NCBI RefSeq assembly: GCF_037975245.1
Contig: NC_092578.1
Span: 14,984,321 to 15,048,320, forward strand
DNA from: Apostichopus japonicus
Taxonomy: Eukaryota > Echinodermata > Holothuroidea > Aspidochirotida > Stichopodidae
DNA: 64,000 nt
Direction of reading: 5' to 3'
Positions 50,870-63,822 of the stretch are shown here, piece after piece. Under the pieces are notes generated by a model, which saw only the letters and a list, made by a program, of their open reading frames with translations, searched no databases and was not told the DNA's origin. Position numbers and translations under genes: made by a program. Each line of letters starts with the position of its first letter. Positions within the stretch are counted from its first letter, which is position 1.

Positions 50870-51100
50870 ATTCATTGCAATAAACATAAAGTAGGCAACT
50901 TTGAATCTGATAAATATTTAACATAGACTAATAAACACAATGGAATCATTTGTATGCAATAAATATAAAGTAGGCAACTTTGAAGCTGATGAATATTTAC
51001 AAAGGCTAATAAAAAAATATATGTATTCATTTGAATTTAATAAACATAAATTAGGCAACTTTGAATCTTATTTATATATACATAGACTAATTTGAATAAA
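50870..51100 (+). repeat. ~80 bp tandem repeat, three units
   Basis: AATAAA(C/T)ATAAA(G/T)TAGGCAACTTTGAA recurs with shifts of about 79 and 81 bp, followed each time by a TGAATATTTA-like and a GACTAAT-like block. A weaker relative of the GCTAATTTGAATC block lies at about 50420-50445. Confidence 0.85.
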
Positions 51101-52220
51101 ATAATTATACAGCAATTTTGATCCAGTAGGTACATAGCAATTTAAGTTCAACATATATCTAGTAATTTGATTGAATGCAATAACTATATAATCAATATAC
51201 GTGCGATTTTTAATAAGATAAGTGTGTTTCTCTTTTATACGGACGGTAGTTATATTTTCATATACATTTTTTTTAACAGGCTGACAATTCCAAATCCAAG
51301 CCTATTTCTACATCCCCTCACTTGTTACAATAAAATTGCAACAATATAGCTATGTTATTCTGTTTCATCGTAGTATAGTGACTAACAGAAATATTGACAC
51401 TTCAGAATTCAGTTGACTTCATAAGGCCTAGCGGTTCCCACCTCGCGTAGAACATTTTTTTTCAGCGCAACGAAGTATCCGCATTTTATTCGGAGAGAAT
51501 GTCAAGAATCATAATTTTGCATAAATATTGGATCATATTCCAAGATTGAGGATAAATTCAACCATCTCAGCCAGACATGCCAAACAGCTTCGTCTTATGA
51601 GGTATTTAAAGGGATTGTCTTTAACATTATACACTGGAAAACTAAAGGGCAGACGTATACCTTGGAAAGTAAGAAAGAAATCATTATTTTATGACAATTC
51701 TGTCATAAAGAAAATCGATTCATCCCAAAATTCAAGTTCATTATATTTATGAAACAAATCTTTATTATATTTGGTTGCTTAGGAAACGACCTTAAGTGAA
51801 CGACTACGGAGTTGCAACGTTATAGTTCATACACAAGCCTCAGTTACGATATATATATATATATATATATATATCATACAGTAGGAAATATAGTTAGGAA
51901 TCAATCATGCAGGTGGAAATATGGTTAGGAATAAAATGGACCTAAGAGTTTGGAGATTACAGCTATTGTATGTGACCGCATACATTATATACGTTTATAT
52001 TTGATTGCACACTGGATTCGGTTGGTTGCCATGTATAAAGATGTACGTTGTGTACACGCTAATGCCATGAAACCTACGCATGCGCACTGAAACTGAAACT
52101 GGATGTATCACCCTCGAGTCCCATATCTTCTTATGAATGGGGGACGTATTACATTTCATCCACATACCGCATCCGCAGAATCTAAATGCTTAGGCCTACT
52201 GTACAATTAAACAAGATATT
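51101..52220. other. Gene-free stretch
   Basis: The 51528-51752 frame is lysine-rich but starts without ATG and has no domain. A TA array lies at 51849-51875. Confidence 0.55.
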
Positions 52221-52258
52221 CCATAGCAATACGTTCCCGTACATAGCAATACGTTCCC

Positions 52259-52322
<64 letters not shown>

Positions 52323-52340
52323 TACTACTACTACAACTAA
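52221..52340. repeat. 20 bp tandem duplication, TA array and (ACT)n
   Basis: CATAGCAATACGTTCCCGT occurs twice in tandem (52221-52240, 52241-52260), then about 60 bp of TA, then ACTACTACTACTAC. Confidence 0.95.
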
Positions 52341-52685
52341 TATATTCCCACGTCCCTGGGAATTTGTAAGAATTCTCTCAGTTCCACACTCTGATAATCA
52401 AGTACTTGTTTATCAAGCTGGAATCAAGTCAGTGAAACGTTCGTTAACAAGGATACGAGATTAATTATTGACCAAGCAGACAACCATAATGGTTTAACGT
52501 TATAACGTGTGCATATCATCAACTCTGACCAACCTTATCAAAACTTAGATCAAAGATGTAACTAGGACACTCTGTGGATATCAACGCACCTGTCGTCTTA
52601 ATTCGTTTAGACATCTCCTGAAATTGAAAATGCATAATTGACGAAATTTGATGACCTTCAGTAACGATATACCAATACATATATA

Positions 52686-52807
<122 letters not shown>

Positions 52808-53167
52808 GAGCAACCATGATTAAGCGCCAGTGAAATTATCGATTCGATAACTGCATGCATGATAATATATTTTCTACACAGTAAAGAGGAACTATATCAC
52901 ACGATAGCAACGGAAATTATTGCATAATCTGTTTAGATATAGTTAATTGTTCGCTAATCTTAATCTATGAGCAACAACAACAGCAACAAAACTTAAAGGA
53001 ATGGCAAAACTTTAGCAAATATCACAGTGTTTCGGAAAGCGGACACCTCAGAGAAGTAACTTTAAAGTCTAAGCTATACACTCTCAAAGGAAAATCAAAT
53101 CTAACTAATGTTTAGCTATATATGATACAGGTATTTTTGTTTTAAGATTAACGAGTAAGGAACAGAT

Positions 53168-53456
53168 GAGAAAATCTTGCTCCGTCTGGGAGACATCCTA
53201 GCTTAACTAATGAGCTCCGTTATAACAGTTTAACAGTAAAAGCTGACGGTTGACACTGTGTTCATGCTTGAGTGCATACAGTGAGTCCTTTGGTGAATGC
53301 CTACTGTGTTCATGCTGAAATCATTACCATTATTAGGTCTAGTTTAGATCCCATCAGATTAAGCTTTCGCAAAACCCACTGAGATTTTATTACAGAAAAT
53401 TAAAATTTTGGAATAAAAAGGGAAGCAAACCAGCATCATGTCATATTTAGACTTAC
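53168..53456 (+). repeat. Dispersed repeat, copy B
   Basis: Diverged direct homologue of 42371-42715 in the same orientation, with a private insertion containing CTGTGTTCATGCT twice (about 53257 and 53307). Confidence 0.65.
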
Positions 53457-53759
53457 TGCAAGTATATTCAGTGCTACGTAGGAATGCCAGTTCAGTTACG
53501 ATACCCATCAATTTGAATATGATTTATCTTAGCTGTATATAGCGAAAAGGTGCATCACAGGTATAACCATTAAACAGACCAGACGATGATGGCTGGGTTT
53601 TGATTTACCTTTAACGCTGTATAGTCTATCGAGTTAAGTTGTTACTTAACGAGATTCCGACCAAGCCATGTAATATTCACAAAGAGCTGGATATTCCTCA
53701 TTTTACTCAGATATTCCTCAAGTAAGAATTCTATGTAGTCACAACAGTGGCGTTCGCAA

Positions 53760-54129
53760 TGGTGGGGGGGGGGGAGGTCTGCCACCCCAACCCCATCACC
53801 ATTCAACGTGTGAACTTTCGATCTCCTAATCCCCTTCATGTGAGTCTGCTTCAACGATCCATTGCCGTAAGCCGCTTACTATAATCCTTTATTAGCCTCT
53901 GGCCCTTCCATAAAGGTTCATGGCCTTACCTATATCAGTCAAGGGAATTTTGATCCCGGCCCCGTGCACCGCCCGCCCCCCCCCCCCCCCTTTGGGCACG
54001 CCACAGAGCACAACTTTTCTCTACTCAATAGCAAAGAGTTGCTGACCGATTAGTCATTGCAAATTTGATGTGGTGATTGATATTTTTACGAGCAAGTTTA
54101 TTTCACGGTTTTTTTTTTGGGGGGGGGGG
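53760..54129. repeat. Cluster of G/C homopolymers
   Basis: An 11-base G run (53764-53774), a 15-base C run (53976-53990) and a T10-G11 junction (54109-54129) lie within 370 bp. The DNA between them has the GTGCACCGCCCG/GGGCACGCC style seen in the 15.5 kb element, so this is probably old element debris. Confidence 0.8.
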
Positions 54130-56040
54130 TTGGGGGATTAAAATAACAAGTTCTTTTTACAGGTACTTTATTAATCCTTCAATGAAATACTGTAAGATTA
54201 CCAGACTGTGATAAATTCAATTCAAGATACAGCATTTATTTCAAAAAGGTACTTTGTAACGATTTTTGCCAGTGAAGAACATCACCAAATTCACTCTGAT
54301 GTTTCAAGACACAAATTTAGCTCGGAAGCAAAATTAAAACCAATTTTACAGGATCCTATAACTAAACAAGAATATAATTCACCATTGTTAAAGAGTCACC
54401 GTACATTTATTAGACACAGAGCGTTGATAAACATTGTCTTAAAAGCGACTTTGTCCAATCACATGCGTCTGTTTGGTCGTCCGGAAGTCATTGTATCATC
54501 ATGCACGCGACTACAGTATTCCTTAGATGTTACTTAGTATGAAGAAAAAAGGGAAAACCTTATATGAAGTTTTACCTTTTATAACCGAAGGATGCTTATC
54601 TAAGGATAGAAATAAACATGAGATGCAAGCTATATAAGGTTTCTGGCAGAATTCCCCTGGCTGGTACTAGTCGGGTCCTAGATAAATATTGTGAATGAAC
54701 ATCCCATCTGCCTCCCTATTCTTATTTCGTTGCGAACACGTCGTTATTAAGTACTATATTGTGTTATGTATCCACCAAATATATTTTAGACGGCGCTGCA
54801 TCGTATATGAAAGATAAGCAATTAGATGAGGCACAATAAATATAATCATACATGACATGTGTTGGGAACAGTCTTGTGAACAAATTGTTTGTGCGGCTGT
54901 GGGGAAGTCGCATTTTGTAATAATAATCTCAATAAATTGACAATTTACTGGGATCCAATTACCTTGGTACGGTATAACTAATGTATTACTAAGATAACGT
55001 AAAGTTCTGATTACCAGAAGCCGGGATGTTGATATTGACATTACGACATAACAACATCTTGACAAGCGATTATGTGAAAACCGTATGGTTAACGTTGTAG
55101 TATATTAGCTGATAATGTAAACTTACAGTGTGAAAGAATAATAGCCTATCCATAATGCATGGAGTAGTTACGAGACATATCAACCGTGCATGCCATGGCA
55201 CACGGTTAACCTACCGCCTATTTCTTTTAGTGTGTGCGATATACAATCATGCGACAGAAGGAAAAAACAACAGGCCTCCTTCAATCCTAGTGAATAATGA
55301 ATAATCTCTTCGGACCATTTTGTTACCAGCAATTGCATAATTAAATGGATGGTCATACCCCAATAAACAAGAAATCCAATTACATGGTCAGTGGAAAATA
55401 TCCGGTGGGTCTCTGACCTACATCTAGGTTATTATAATACTAATTTCATAATGATAATTTACTTGTAGACTTGGGGCAAAACAGAGGAAGGATCGTCTCC
55501 TCAACGGGGTGGTTAGGTTCGTTAGTTGATTAAACATCATGGCAAGGATATATGGCAAAGCTTCAACTTTTCAGAAAGAAATGTGTTTAATATTCTATAA
55601 TACAATACATTATATATAGGACAGCAAGGGACTTCTTTCAAATGATGATTTTATCTTTAAAAATCTTTTTTTATGGTAGAGAGTGAGTATGATAAGATAG
55701 CATTGATATGTACTACAATAGTTACCATGAGCGGATCTAGGAGTTCATATAGGGTCGTGGGGGTGTGGTCGTGGGGTGTGGTTGAAGCCGACTCCCATGT
55801 ATGGGGATCAGACGTAAAATGGTGCATTTTGAGGCATATTGAAAATATAGATTAGGTCAATGTAATAAAGTCTAAAACGCAATATTGTGAAAATAATAAA
55901 AGTTAATAAATGTTGTGTGAGGTTGAAAAGGGGGAGAGTGTGCACCACCCATACCCCCATCTGGGTCCTGCAGTTCATTATCTTTTGACAATCATTTAGT
56001 ACATTACGAGTAGTTGAGACCTAGAAGGTTGCTAACAAGC
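54130..56040. other. Gene-free stretch
   Basis: The 54208-54537 frame (109 codons) begins at GTG, has no recognised domain and is of chance length. The 54754-55065 minus-strand frame is likewise unsupported. Confidence 0.55.
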
Positions 56041-56044
56041 ATAG

Positions 56045-56400
56045 GCGTAGGAGCCCAATTTGATTTGGGGGGGGGGTGGCTGTAAAGAGGGGGGTGGCTG
56101 TAAAGACTTGTCCGAATATATAACCGTTCAACATATTAATGTGCATGTCATATAGGCATGCATCGGTTATTACATCGCATGGCAATAACATACAATCTTT
56201 TTCCGTGTTATTACTCTTCCATATTGGTTATAATTATTGGGGAAAACGTTACAATAATAATGATATTAATGATATAAGTTTTACCATTGAAAAACACATT
56301 GCAAATTATTTTTCTTTCAGTAGGTGCCCGAAAAATTCTCATCATATTGCCCGAATTTACACAAAAATATTTGGTTGGGGGCTGCATCCCCCCCCCCCCC
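56045..56400 (+). repeat. Dispersed repeat, copy B (partner at 15673)
   Basis: Starts GCGTAGGAGCCCAATTTGATTT and a 10-base G run, then the partial internal duplication GGTGGCTGTAAAGA (twice). It continues collinearly with 15673-15945 and ends in GGGGGCTGCATC plus a 13-base C run (56388-56400). Opposed G and C runs at its two ends suggest inverted termini. Confidence 0.85.
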
Positions 56401-56907
56401 AACCATACAAGAAATACCCTGCATAATTTAGACTCACTTCCAGTAGCCTCTATTTACATATTTTAATTAATTTTTTATTTACATTAAAGTTGATTATGTA
56501 TTGACATGTTAGTGAAAACGTTTACATTTTGGGAGCTATTACTGAGGACAAATCCACCTTCTCCCTTCGCGTCCCAACCACCAATCCTGTCCGTGAAATA
56601 CTGTCCGCTGGTGCATGCACGTTTTACGAGTCCCATTGGCCACTGTGCATGTGAAAATCTCTCTTATTTAATATTCATCCATTGAAATTGTTTGTTATGT
56701 ACGTCCACGATAAGCAAGGATTACCAATTGCTACTTTAAGTGGATACCCCGAGAGCATACTACTTACTTGTTGCTATCAAGTGGTTTTGAACCTGTTCAA
56801 AGTCTATTCACTATATATACATCCATTATGCAAAAATATTACCTCTTGCTTATACAGAAACGTTATCTACCTACAATAAATAGTATAGCACAAAGTAAGA
56901 CATGCAT
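56401..56907. other. Gene-free stretch
   Basis: Nothing recognised. Confidence 0.55.
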
Positions 56908-56910
56908 ATA

Positions 56911-56949
<39 letters not shown>

Positions 56950-56991
56950 ATATATCTCTCTCTCTCTATATATATATACATATACATATAC

Positions 56992-57031
<40 letters not shown>
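56908..57031. repeat. TA/TC/TACA compound array
   Basis: TA arrays with a TCTCTCTCTCTC segment near 56956-56967 and TACATA steps. Confidence 0.95.
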
Positions 57032-57448
57032 CCCGCCAAGGGGTTTCAAATAGGTCGATTAAATTGAAATTTAAGATATTTCGTCGTTTGCTCAAGGTTC
57101 AAATTGTACGTTAAATCAATCAAATATTTCTGGCTTTACGTATACGTACGTACAGTGAAGAATATTGAAGTGAAAATCCGATGGTTATGACGGAAATATA
57201 AATCTTTCTAGATTTCCTTCCTCTCCTAAATAAAGAAAAAGGCTGCGAAATTTCTCAACATGTCCATGTCGTCACGTAGAATGTATTAAAACGAAATTTG
57301 AGTCTAATTTCAATAAAACCCAGGAGTGTGTAATAAAAGTGTTAGTATCTTATACACTGACATAACGTGCTGGGACAAAATATCTTATCTTAATCTTGGT
57401 ACATTTATACTAGCACAACTTTTGTTGTTTACACATTTTGTTGCTCAG

Positions 57449-57611
57449 TAAAAGGTTTTGCGCGACGCTTGTTTTACCGGTGGGTGGGCTAGAAATTTAT
57501 AAAGAAAAAATATTTCATGATATACTAAAAAGAAATGTGAATTCTATAGCAGAAACTTGGGCGTTTTATGACATAGTTTACACTTTTCAACCTATCTATG
57601 AATACCGAATG
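57449..57611 (+). CDS. Candidate 163 bp internal exon, unidentified
   Basis: Preceded by a strong acceptor (long T-rich tract, then TTGCTCAG) and followed by a consensus donor (ATG before GTAAGT). One frame stays open across all 163 bases: one base completes a codon, then 54 codons end in phase 0. The peptide contains VLPVGGLEIYKEKIFHDI and AETWAFYDIVYTFQPIYEYR, with a mixed composition more protein-like than neighbouring chance frames. No family is recognised. It would be an internal exon of a plus-strand gene whose other exons I cannot find. Both splice sites are good, but such combinations arise by chance. Confidence 0.3.
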
Positions 57612-59047
57612 GTAAGTCTCCGATGTTATACCGAGATCTTGGAAAGGGCAACAACGGCAGTGAAGTGCAATTATTGATATGTCGTCATGGTGATAAGATC
57701 AAACTTATTCAAGGTGCTTTGGAGAAATATAATTATTTGATAATAAAAAAAAACTTTTAGAAGGACACCGAATGTTTCTCCATAATTAGTTCATTATTTA
57801 TTCATGAAATTCCTGGAGGCAAATATGTATATTTAACCTGTTTTTGTTTTTTGTTTTTTTTTAATAGATGCATTTCAAAGCAACCTTGCAATGAAATACA
57901 TGGTTAGCTAAAGTCATAAGTATATTATAATGCCTTGTTTGTTTCTGAGGTCAGTGGCTCGATATCCCAGGTAATTATTTCGTCTTTCTGAGCGGTACTA
58001 TTCAAATATATTGTATACAAAAACACAGAGGTTCCTATGGTTGCCGGATTTAACGCGCTTAAAAACCTCTAAAAGAAGACTACGTTGCCATGGAAACTGA
58101 CGTCCTATAGTCTGCCCTATTCGAAGATCAATTTTACATTATAACCTAAGCTGGAGATAATTATGTGGGCCATCGAAAGACAACTTAAAGGAAGCTACAT
58201 GTTATACGACCAGTATTATATATTACGGTGGAGATCAGACGCTCCGCGGAATTTTCTACTATTCTTGTACAGTTTCAAATACAAAACTGCAAACGTTTTT
58301 TTTTTTTTTTGCATAGCTCTTTTTTCCACCTCTCTCCATATTTCACCTGAGACATATTTACCTCCAAGAATACAAATCTGAAACTCAAGGGGTTTAACAG
58401 ATAATCCGTGTTGACACAACCACTTTTTTTCGGCAAGAGCCTTGCGGAAATTTTAACAACTTTGACAAAAGCGCCCGGTCAAGATACATGTTTCATGCTT
58501 TCGGCAGAAGCTACGGGATTAATAAATGGAACAGGATGTACCCTAAAGGCATCCATAAAAACGTTTGCTGTGTAACTCTCTCGAAGTACTTGGTAGAATA
58601 TTGTCTTAATTGAATTCGGGGTTATGGTAAGCATGCTGACCCGGTTAGTTAATTTATAGGTTCGATGAAACAAGATGGTACACGAAAAGTGCATAGAACT
58701 GACATCATACCAAAGAAAAAATTGTTTGACCTTTGCACACACATACAAAAAAAAATTACAAAGTAGGTTAATGCTCACTTAACTGATACGAACGCATTCG
58801 TTACAATCAGCGCGTCACTTTGAATAGAAGTTCGTGTTGGAAATTATGAACAAGAACAAAAATACAGAATATTATATTGTGTGTCCAATCATTTGTTTTA
58901 GAAAACATATTTCGAAGTCATTTTCCTGAGCTGAAATAAAATCAAATGATATATGCTGAATCGCTCCATTTCTTTATTTCTTATGAACACCATATTTGGA
59001 GGTAAACTTCATATTTCTTATTTTTTTTATATAGATATATAATTCGT

Positions 59048-59080
<33 letters not shown>

Positions 59081-61180
59081 AATATAGACCTACGGCATGT
59101 CTCGTCATTATGTCTGTAGCTTATGGCTTCAATATTTTACAATTCTGCAACGTATTTTTTTTTTTATCTAAAAGTGATGAAAATTATGAAAGAAAAGAAA
59201 TTATCAGTGATTCTATATAGATAAATAAATTTTACTCTGACTAGATGACTGCCGTGGGAGAACAACAGACGTTACTTCAAAATGTCAAGTAGAGCATTTT
59301 TGCGTGTTCGTAAAGAAGAAAAATAAATAATTTAGCATCTCCTAGAAATGGGAAGTGCATTGAAGCAAGATCAAAGAAGATTGGCATATGCCATATTTGA
59401 ACGTCTTTAAGATTTTCATGATTGTGTTTATCGATCCATAAAAAAGGAAACTTGTTTGATATAGACCTATAGGAATCTACATAATTAGACAAAGTCCTAT
59501 ATGGCGTTCCAAACTTATAGACATACAGCCTAGAACTTATGCAATTGTGCCTAACCCACGCACCTCGATATATAAGATTGTGCTAAAATGTATATACGTA
59601 CGTTGGCGGTGTTGACTTGTGTGGTATAAGTTATAAGCCTAACTGCCGACCTGTGATATTAAATCGATTATTAAGCGGGCACATGACTACACCGCTTCCA
59701 AAAAATTAATTCGTACAGTTATTCCCAATATTATTTCAGATGAAAAAGAAGCGTTTTATGGGTCTCAATGCCACCCACAGCAAAACCACCAGCGACATAT
59801 TAAAAAGAAGATGTTTCTTTGCGTTTTAATCACCAAGTTTAAGAAACCAGTTGGGTATTGCGCAATATACGGTTGGCGTTGTGCCAACAACACACCCACA
59901 TGGACAAGTTAAGGATTGCTGTCAAAACGTTACGATCAATTTTGTTAGTATTGTAGCAATTTATAGAAAACATTTTGGAGACAAAATGACCCAATTCCTT
60001 TAATCTAATAAGTGAGGAAAAAATGACTTGGGACTTTATAAACATTTCACATGTCAATGGTTCAAATCCACTTCTAGCCATAAATATCTGTTCTCTCTTT
60101 TTTTTTTTAAACTGATTAATTTTCCAAACTTATCATTTCAAAAATGTGCAGAAAAATGATAAGTTAATCGTCTGTAATAACTACCATTTTACAACAAATT
60201 GGTGAATTACATACCACATCCGAACGTCATCATTTTAACAATTTGCAGCAAATTATTGAACTGAAACTCAAACGCAAAAGGCTGCTTAAGGAACGGTTCA
60301 GAATAAAATCGTCAAAATCAATAATAAAAAAAAATAGCAACTCCTTTCTTCCCAGCATGACTTCATAACTTTACTAGAGATTTCAAATGAACCTCGTAAC
60401 ACTGAAGGTATATAAGCTAGTTTTGCTTTCTGTGCACGTGTACAGCAAATATGACGAAAAAGGGGCCTTTTGAAAAGAAAATGTTCATGCACTTTCTTGT
60501 CAGAGGGGAGGGAAGGGGAGGGGAGCGGAGGGAAGCGGAGGGGAGGGGGGGGTTCAGGAATACTGAACGAAACATGTTATAATTGCACACTTACCTATAA
60601 TTGTTAGTTCGCTTGAAATGTATGTTACCATATGCAGTGATATAGTGTGGTATAGTACCAAACGCAATATGTTGCTATTTTCTCAAAGGTATAGTCAAAT
60701 GTCAAATCCACACTGTAAATCGAAATGCCTTGGGGTAATGAGATCCATGTTTATTGGGATTTCGTGTTTCTCTTTGAAAGAAAATGGGACGAAAACAAAG
60801 TCAACTGGTTAATGGAATGCGTGAAGGTGACAGGTCTAGGGAAAGTCACGATAGAGAGAATACATCTTACCTGATCAAATAGATGTATCAATTGAGCAAT
60901 TGAATCGACAAGGTCTTTCGTGTTTATTAACGAATGAAATTGATTTTGTCAGGTAATAGTTGTTTACTCTGTCAATCAAGACCGCTCTACAAAGTATTTA
61001 CGCAATTGTAAAACAGAATTTATAGGTCAGTAACCTATTTTCATCATACAAATCTATATTTTCGGTAAAACAAACATGTTATTGACGAATTTAAATCCTC
61101 GTGGACATTTTGTGTGTGTGGCGTTAGTGTTTGGGACTGCACAGGTCTACATAGATGTTACAGCTCCACTTAGGTATTAT
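57612..61180. other. Gene-free stretch with homopolymers
   Basis: A 30-base T run (59049-59078) and several T runs of 8-14. A purine-only G-rich tract (60501-60552; GGGGAGGGAAGGGGAGGGGA style) could form a quadruplex or triplex. An isolated B-box-like GGTTCAAATCC near 60059 lacks an A-box. No coding frame accepted. Confidence 0.55.
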
Positions 61181-61224
61181 ATATATATATAGTTATATAG
61201 TCAGATATATATATATATATATAG

Positions 61225-61297
<73 letters not shown>

Positions 61298-61298
61298 G
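61181..61298. repeat. TA/GA compound array
   Basis: TA arrays interrupted by (GA)n at about 61243-61268. Confidence 0.95.
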
Positions 61299-61440
61299 TT
61301 GGTTGGTTGGTTTGCGTCTATCTTGGCACAGAGTGCTCTATGTCCGGTGGACAGAGCGAAATATATGTTGAGACTAGTTGAGACTAGTGGAACACTATAG
61401 TAGTTGTTACTAAGAGTTTCACGCGTTGAGCGATCATCAG
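61299..61440 (-). repeat. Palindrome-family repeat, copy 3
   Basis: On the minus strand this follows 30423-30557 collinearly: CTGATGATCGCTCAACGCG, GTGAAACTCTTAGTAACAAC, CCACTAGTCTCAAC, CGCTCTGTCC, GGACATAGAGCACTCTG and CCAAGATAGACGC. It is a single, not inverted, copy and abuts a TA/GA array. The minus-strand frame [17 protein letters not shown] is a repeat reading shared with the 30.5 kb copy. Confidence 0.9.
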
Positions 61441-61874
61441 ATAACATATATACATGCCTACATGAATACCCGGATTTTGAGGTAGATTTAAAGAACTTTG
61501 GAGAAGCAAGCTGACAATCCAAATGCATGACATTTGAATGATAGAAAAAAAAGAAGAATATCTTAACAGGAAAGTAAAACTTTTTTAAGAACATTTACCA
61601 AGATTAAGACATCCCAGACCATCCAGTGGGATCCACTTGACCGGATTATGGAAGGGTTTTGGGTATATCTCGAGTTAGAAACAAGATATTGAGAAGGCGG
61701 TGTGTTATAGTTTTCACCTTACGATATATGTTACATCAGGGATTGCTGAGACTGGTAACATTGTCTTCCCACTGGGCTTTAAGTCAGACGGGATGCTACG
61801 TCATTTAAGTGCCCGTAAGGGGCGGACGAATGTTTGATCTATATTGACTTGAATTTACCTTGTGTTTGTACATG
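61441..61874. other. Gene-free stretch
   Basis: Nothing recognised. Confidence 0.55.
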
Positions 61875-61971
<97 letters not shown>

Positions 61972-62007
61972 TTATATATGTGTGTGTGCGTGTGTGTGTG
62001 TGTGTGT
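61875..62007. repeat. (TA)n then (TG)n array
   Basis: About 105 bp of TA with two interruptions, then TGTGTGTGCGTGTGTG. Confidence 0.95.
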
Positions 62008-63697
62008 TTTATGGTGTGCACAACGACAAATCAATCAATAGCGTAACTTTTGACATTCTATGTTTTGCCTGAGTTGTAATCCACTCTTCACCGTTGCGTA
62101 TATATATTGTCTCAGTGATCTATATTTTTATGTAGACATGTGTCAATTAGTCGATTGACTCCTATTAACAATACTTTTGGCCAACGCTATATACATGCAG
62201 ACAAAAAAAAAGATATGTTCAACCTCCTGAATGTTTAGGTTAATATTTGTCAATACCATCACTCACTATTACGATTGTTTGTAACTTTCAATGTATTCAT
62301 ATATAATGTTTTTTTGGAGCAATCAATTTTATCCTGAAGAAAATACAACGCCCATCAGGATCACTTAGGGATACTATCATTAAAACTATAATGTTATTGG
62401 TTGAGATGGGAAAGAGTTCCGGTGTAACATCAGTTTAAAAAAGAACAAACGAAAGCAGATGATAAAGACGTCTTTACATCTTCAGACAGTGCTTTGTGCA
62501 TATGTCTATAGTTAAACCAAGCTTCATGAAGCATTGTTTAAACTATGACTTGAAGTCGATCAAATATTTTTTTTTAAAGAAAGCTTTTTTGGGGGTCGCC
62601 CATAACAGTTCTTAGTTTGCGCTACTGTTAAGAAGGTCAATAACTACAATGTTGTCAGCGCAAACATTTTTTTTTCTTTTTGTTTGTAAGTGGTTATTTC
62701 AAAAATATATGTACACGTTATATATAGATAATCGACAATCTGCCTTCTGGGCGAGACTTAACCATAATTTTATGCAGTTTAGAAATTCTTATAGGAATAG
62801 AAAATATGTTGTTTCACGTGACGTATACAAGAACTGACAAATATTGGAATGCGTTTTTTTTTACTTTGTTTTATGTATATATCACGAGTGCAAGCAATCC
62901 ATCATAGCGTTACAGGTCACTAAGTTTCGAAGATTTGGGAGTAGACTCTCTATATATCGCATAAGCGAACCTAACTTGTACTTTTCAAACAATATTGCGC
63001 ACGCGCAGATGTAAGAATGCGTGACTTTATATAACGTGAGAAAGACCTGCCGATGCGTAATATTGTGAACACGAGCGTAATAAAACGCTACATAATTTCT
63101 TAATGCATACTTTTTAAGGTGTGAATGAAGAAATCCTCGGTGTGCAAAAGAAGAACTCCCAAATGTAGGTAAATATCAGAGTATCAATCAGTTCATCCTC
63201 TCCTATAAATTTTCAATCCTATACTCCATTCCGAATTGAAATATATAAAAGTGAATTTGCATGTAGAGTACTTTATCGTCATAAACACATTAGGGTATAT
63301 GCAGGTACTGTATAACAAGACGATATGCAACCGAACAATGCAATTCTGAGGCTTAGCTACATTAGAAAGTAAGTAATTTTGGGCACATCGCTAGGGGCGG
63401 AAATATAGCTGCAGCACGGTTTACATTTCCAGTTGATACAAATTTGCTTTACGTTCACTCTATATCTAAAACACGACTGTAACAAGTAACAACAGTTTTT
63501 ATTTTTTGCGATTCTGGTATTCGCTAAACTTTAGTTTTCTTTTTCCATCTGTCTTTTCCCCTTTTCTTCAGTTGATGTAGAACGTGTTTTTTCTGTCCGA
63601 AAACGTCAATGTTAGGCTTAAGTGTTCCTTTTCACAAACCTTTTCACGTGTATCTGTTATATATATCATAATAATGTGATTTCAGTGACCGGACTGA
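62008..63697. other. Gene-free stretch
   Basis: No coding frame accepted. Confidence 0.55.
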
Positions 63698-63714
63698 GGG
63701 GGGGGGGGGGGGGG
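63698..63714 (+). repeat. G17 homopolymer
   Basis: Seventeen G in a row, the longest G/C run in the window. Confidence 0.95.
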
Positions 63715-63822
63715 AGAGTTTAGGAGTTTAATGTATACCGGCCCTAGTATGTACCTTATACCTGTGCAGTTTACCTTGTATTTAAAGTATTTCGTTACGT
63801 ATATGTCATGACCTAAACCATA

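Noticed and set aside
50869-51100. Regularly spaced repeats that could suggest a CRISPR or satellite start
   Set aside because: Whole units diverge together with no conserved-repeat and variable-spacer structure; only three units.
54208-54537. 109-codon plus-strand frame
   Set aside because: GTG start, no recognised domain, and a length common by chance at this composition.
60055-60080. B-box-like GGTTCAAATCC followed by CTTCTAGCCA, possible tRNA
   Set aside because: No A-box, no pairing acceptor strand and no anticodon arm upstream.
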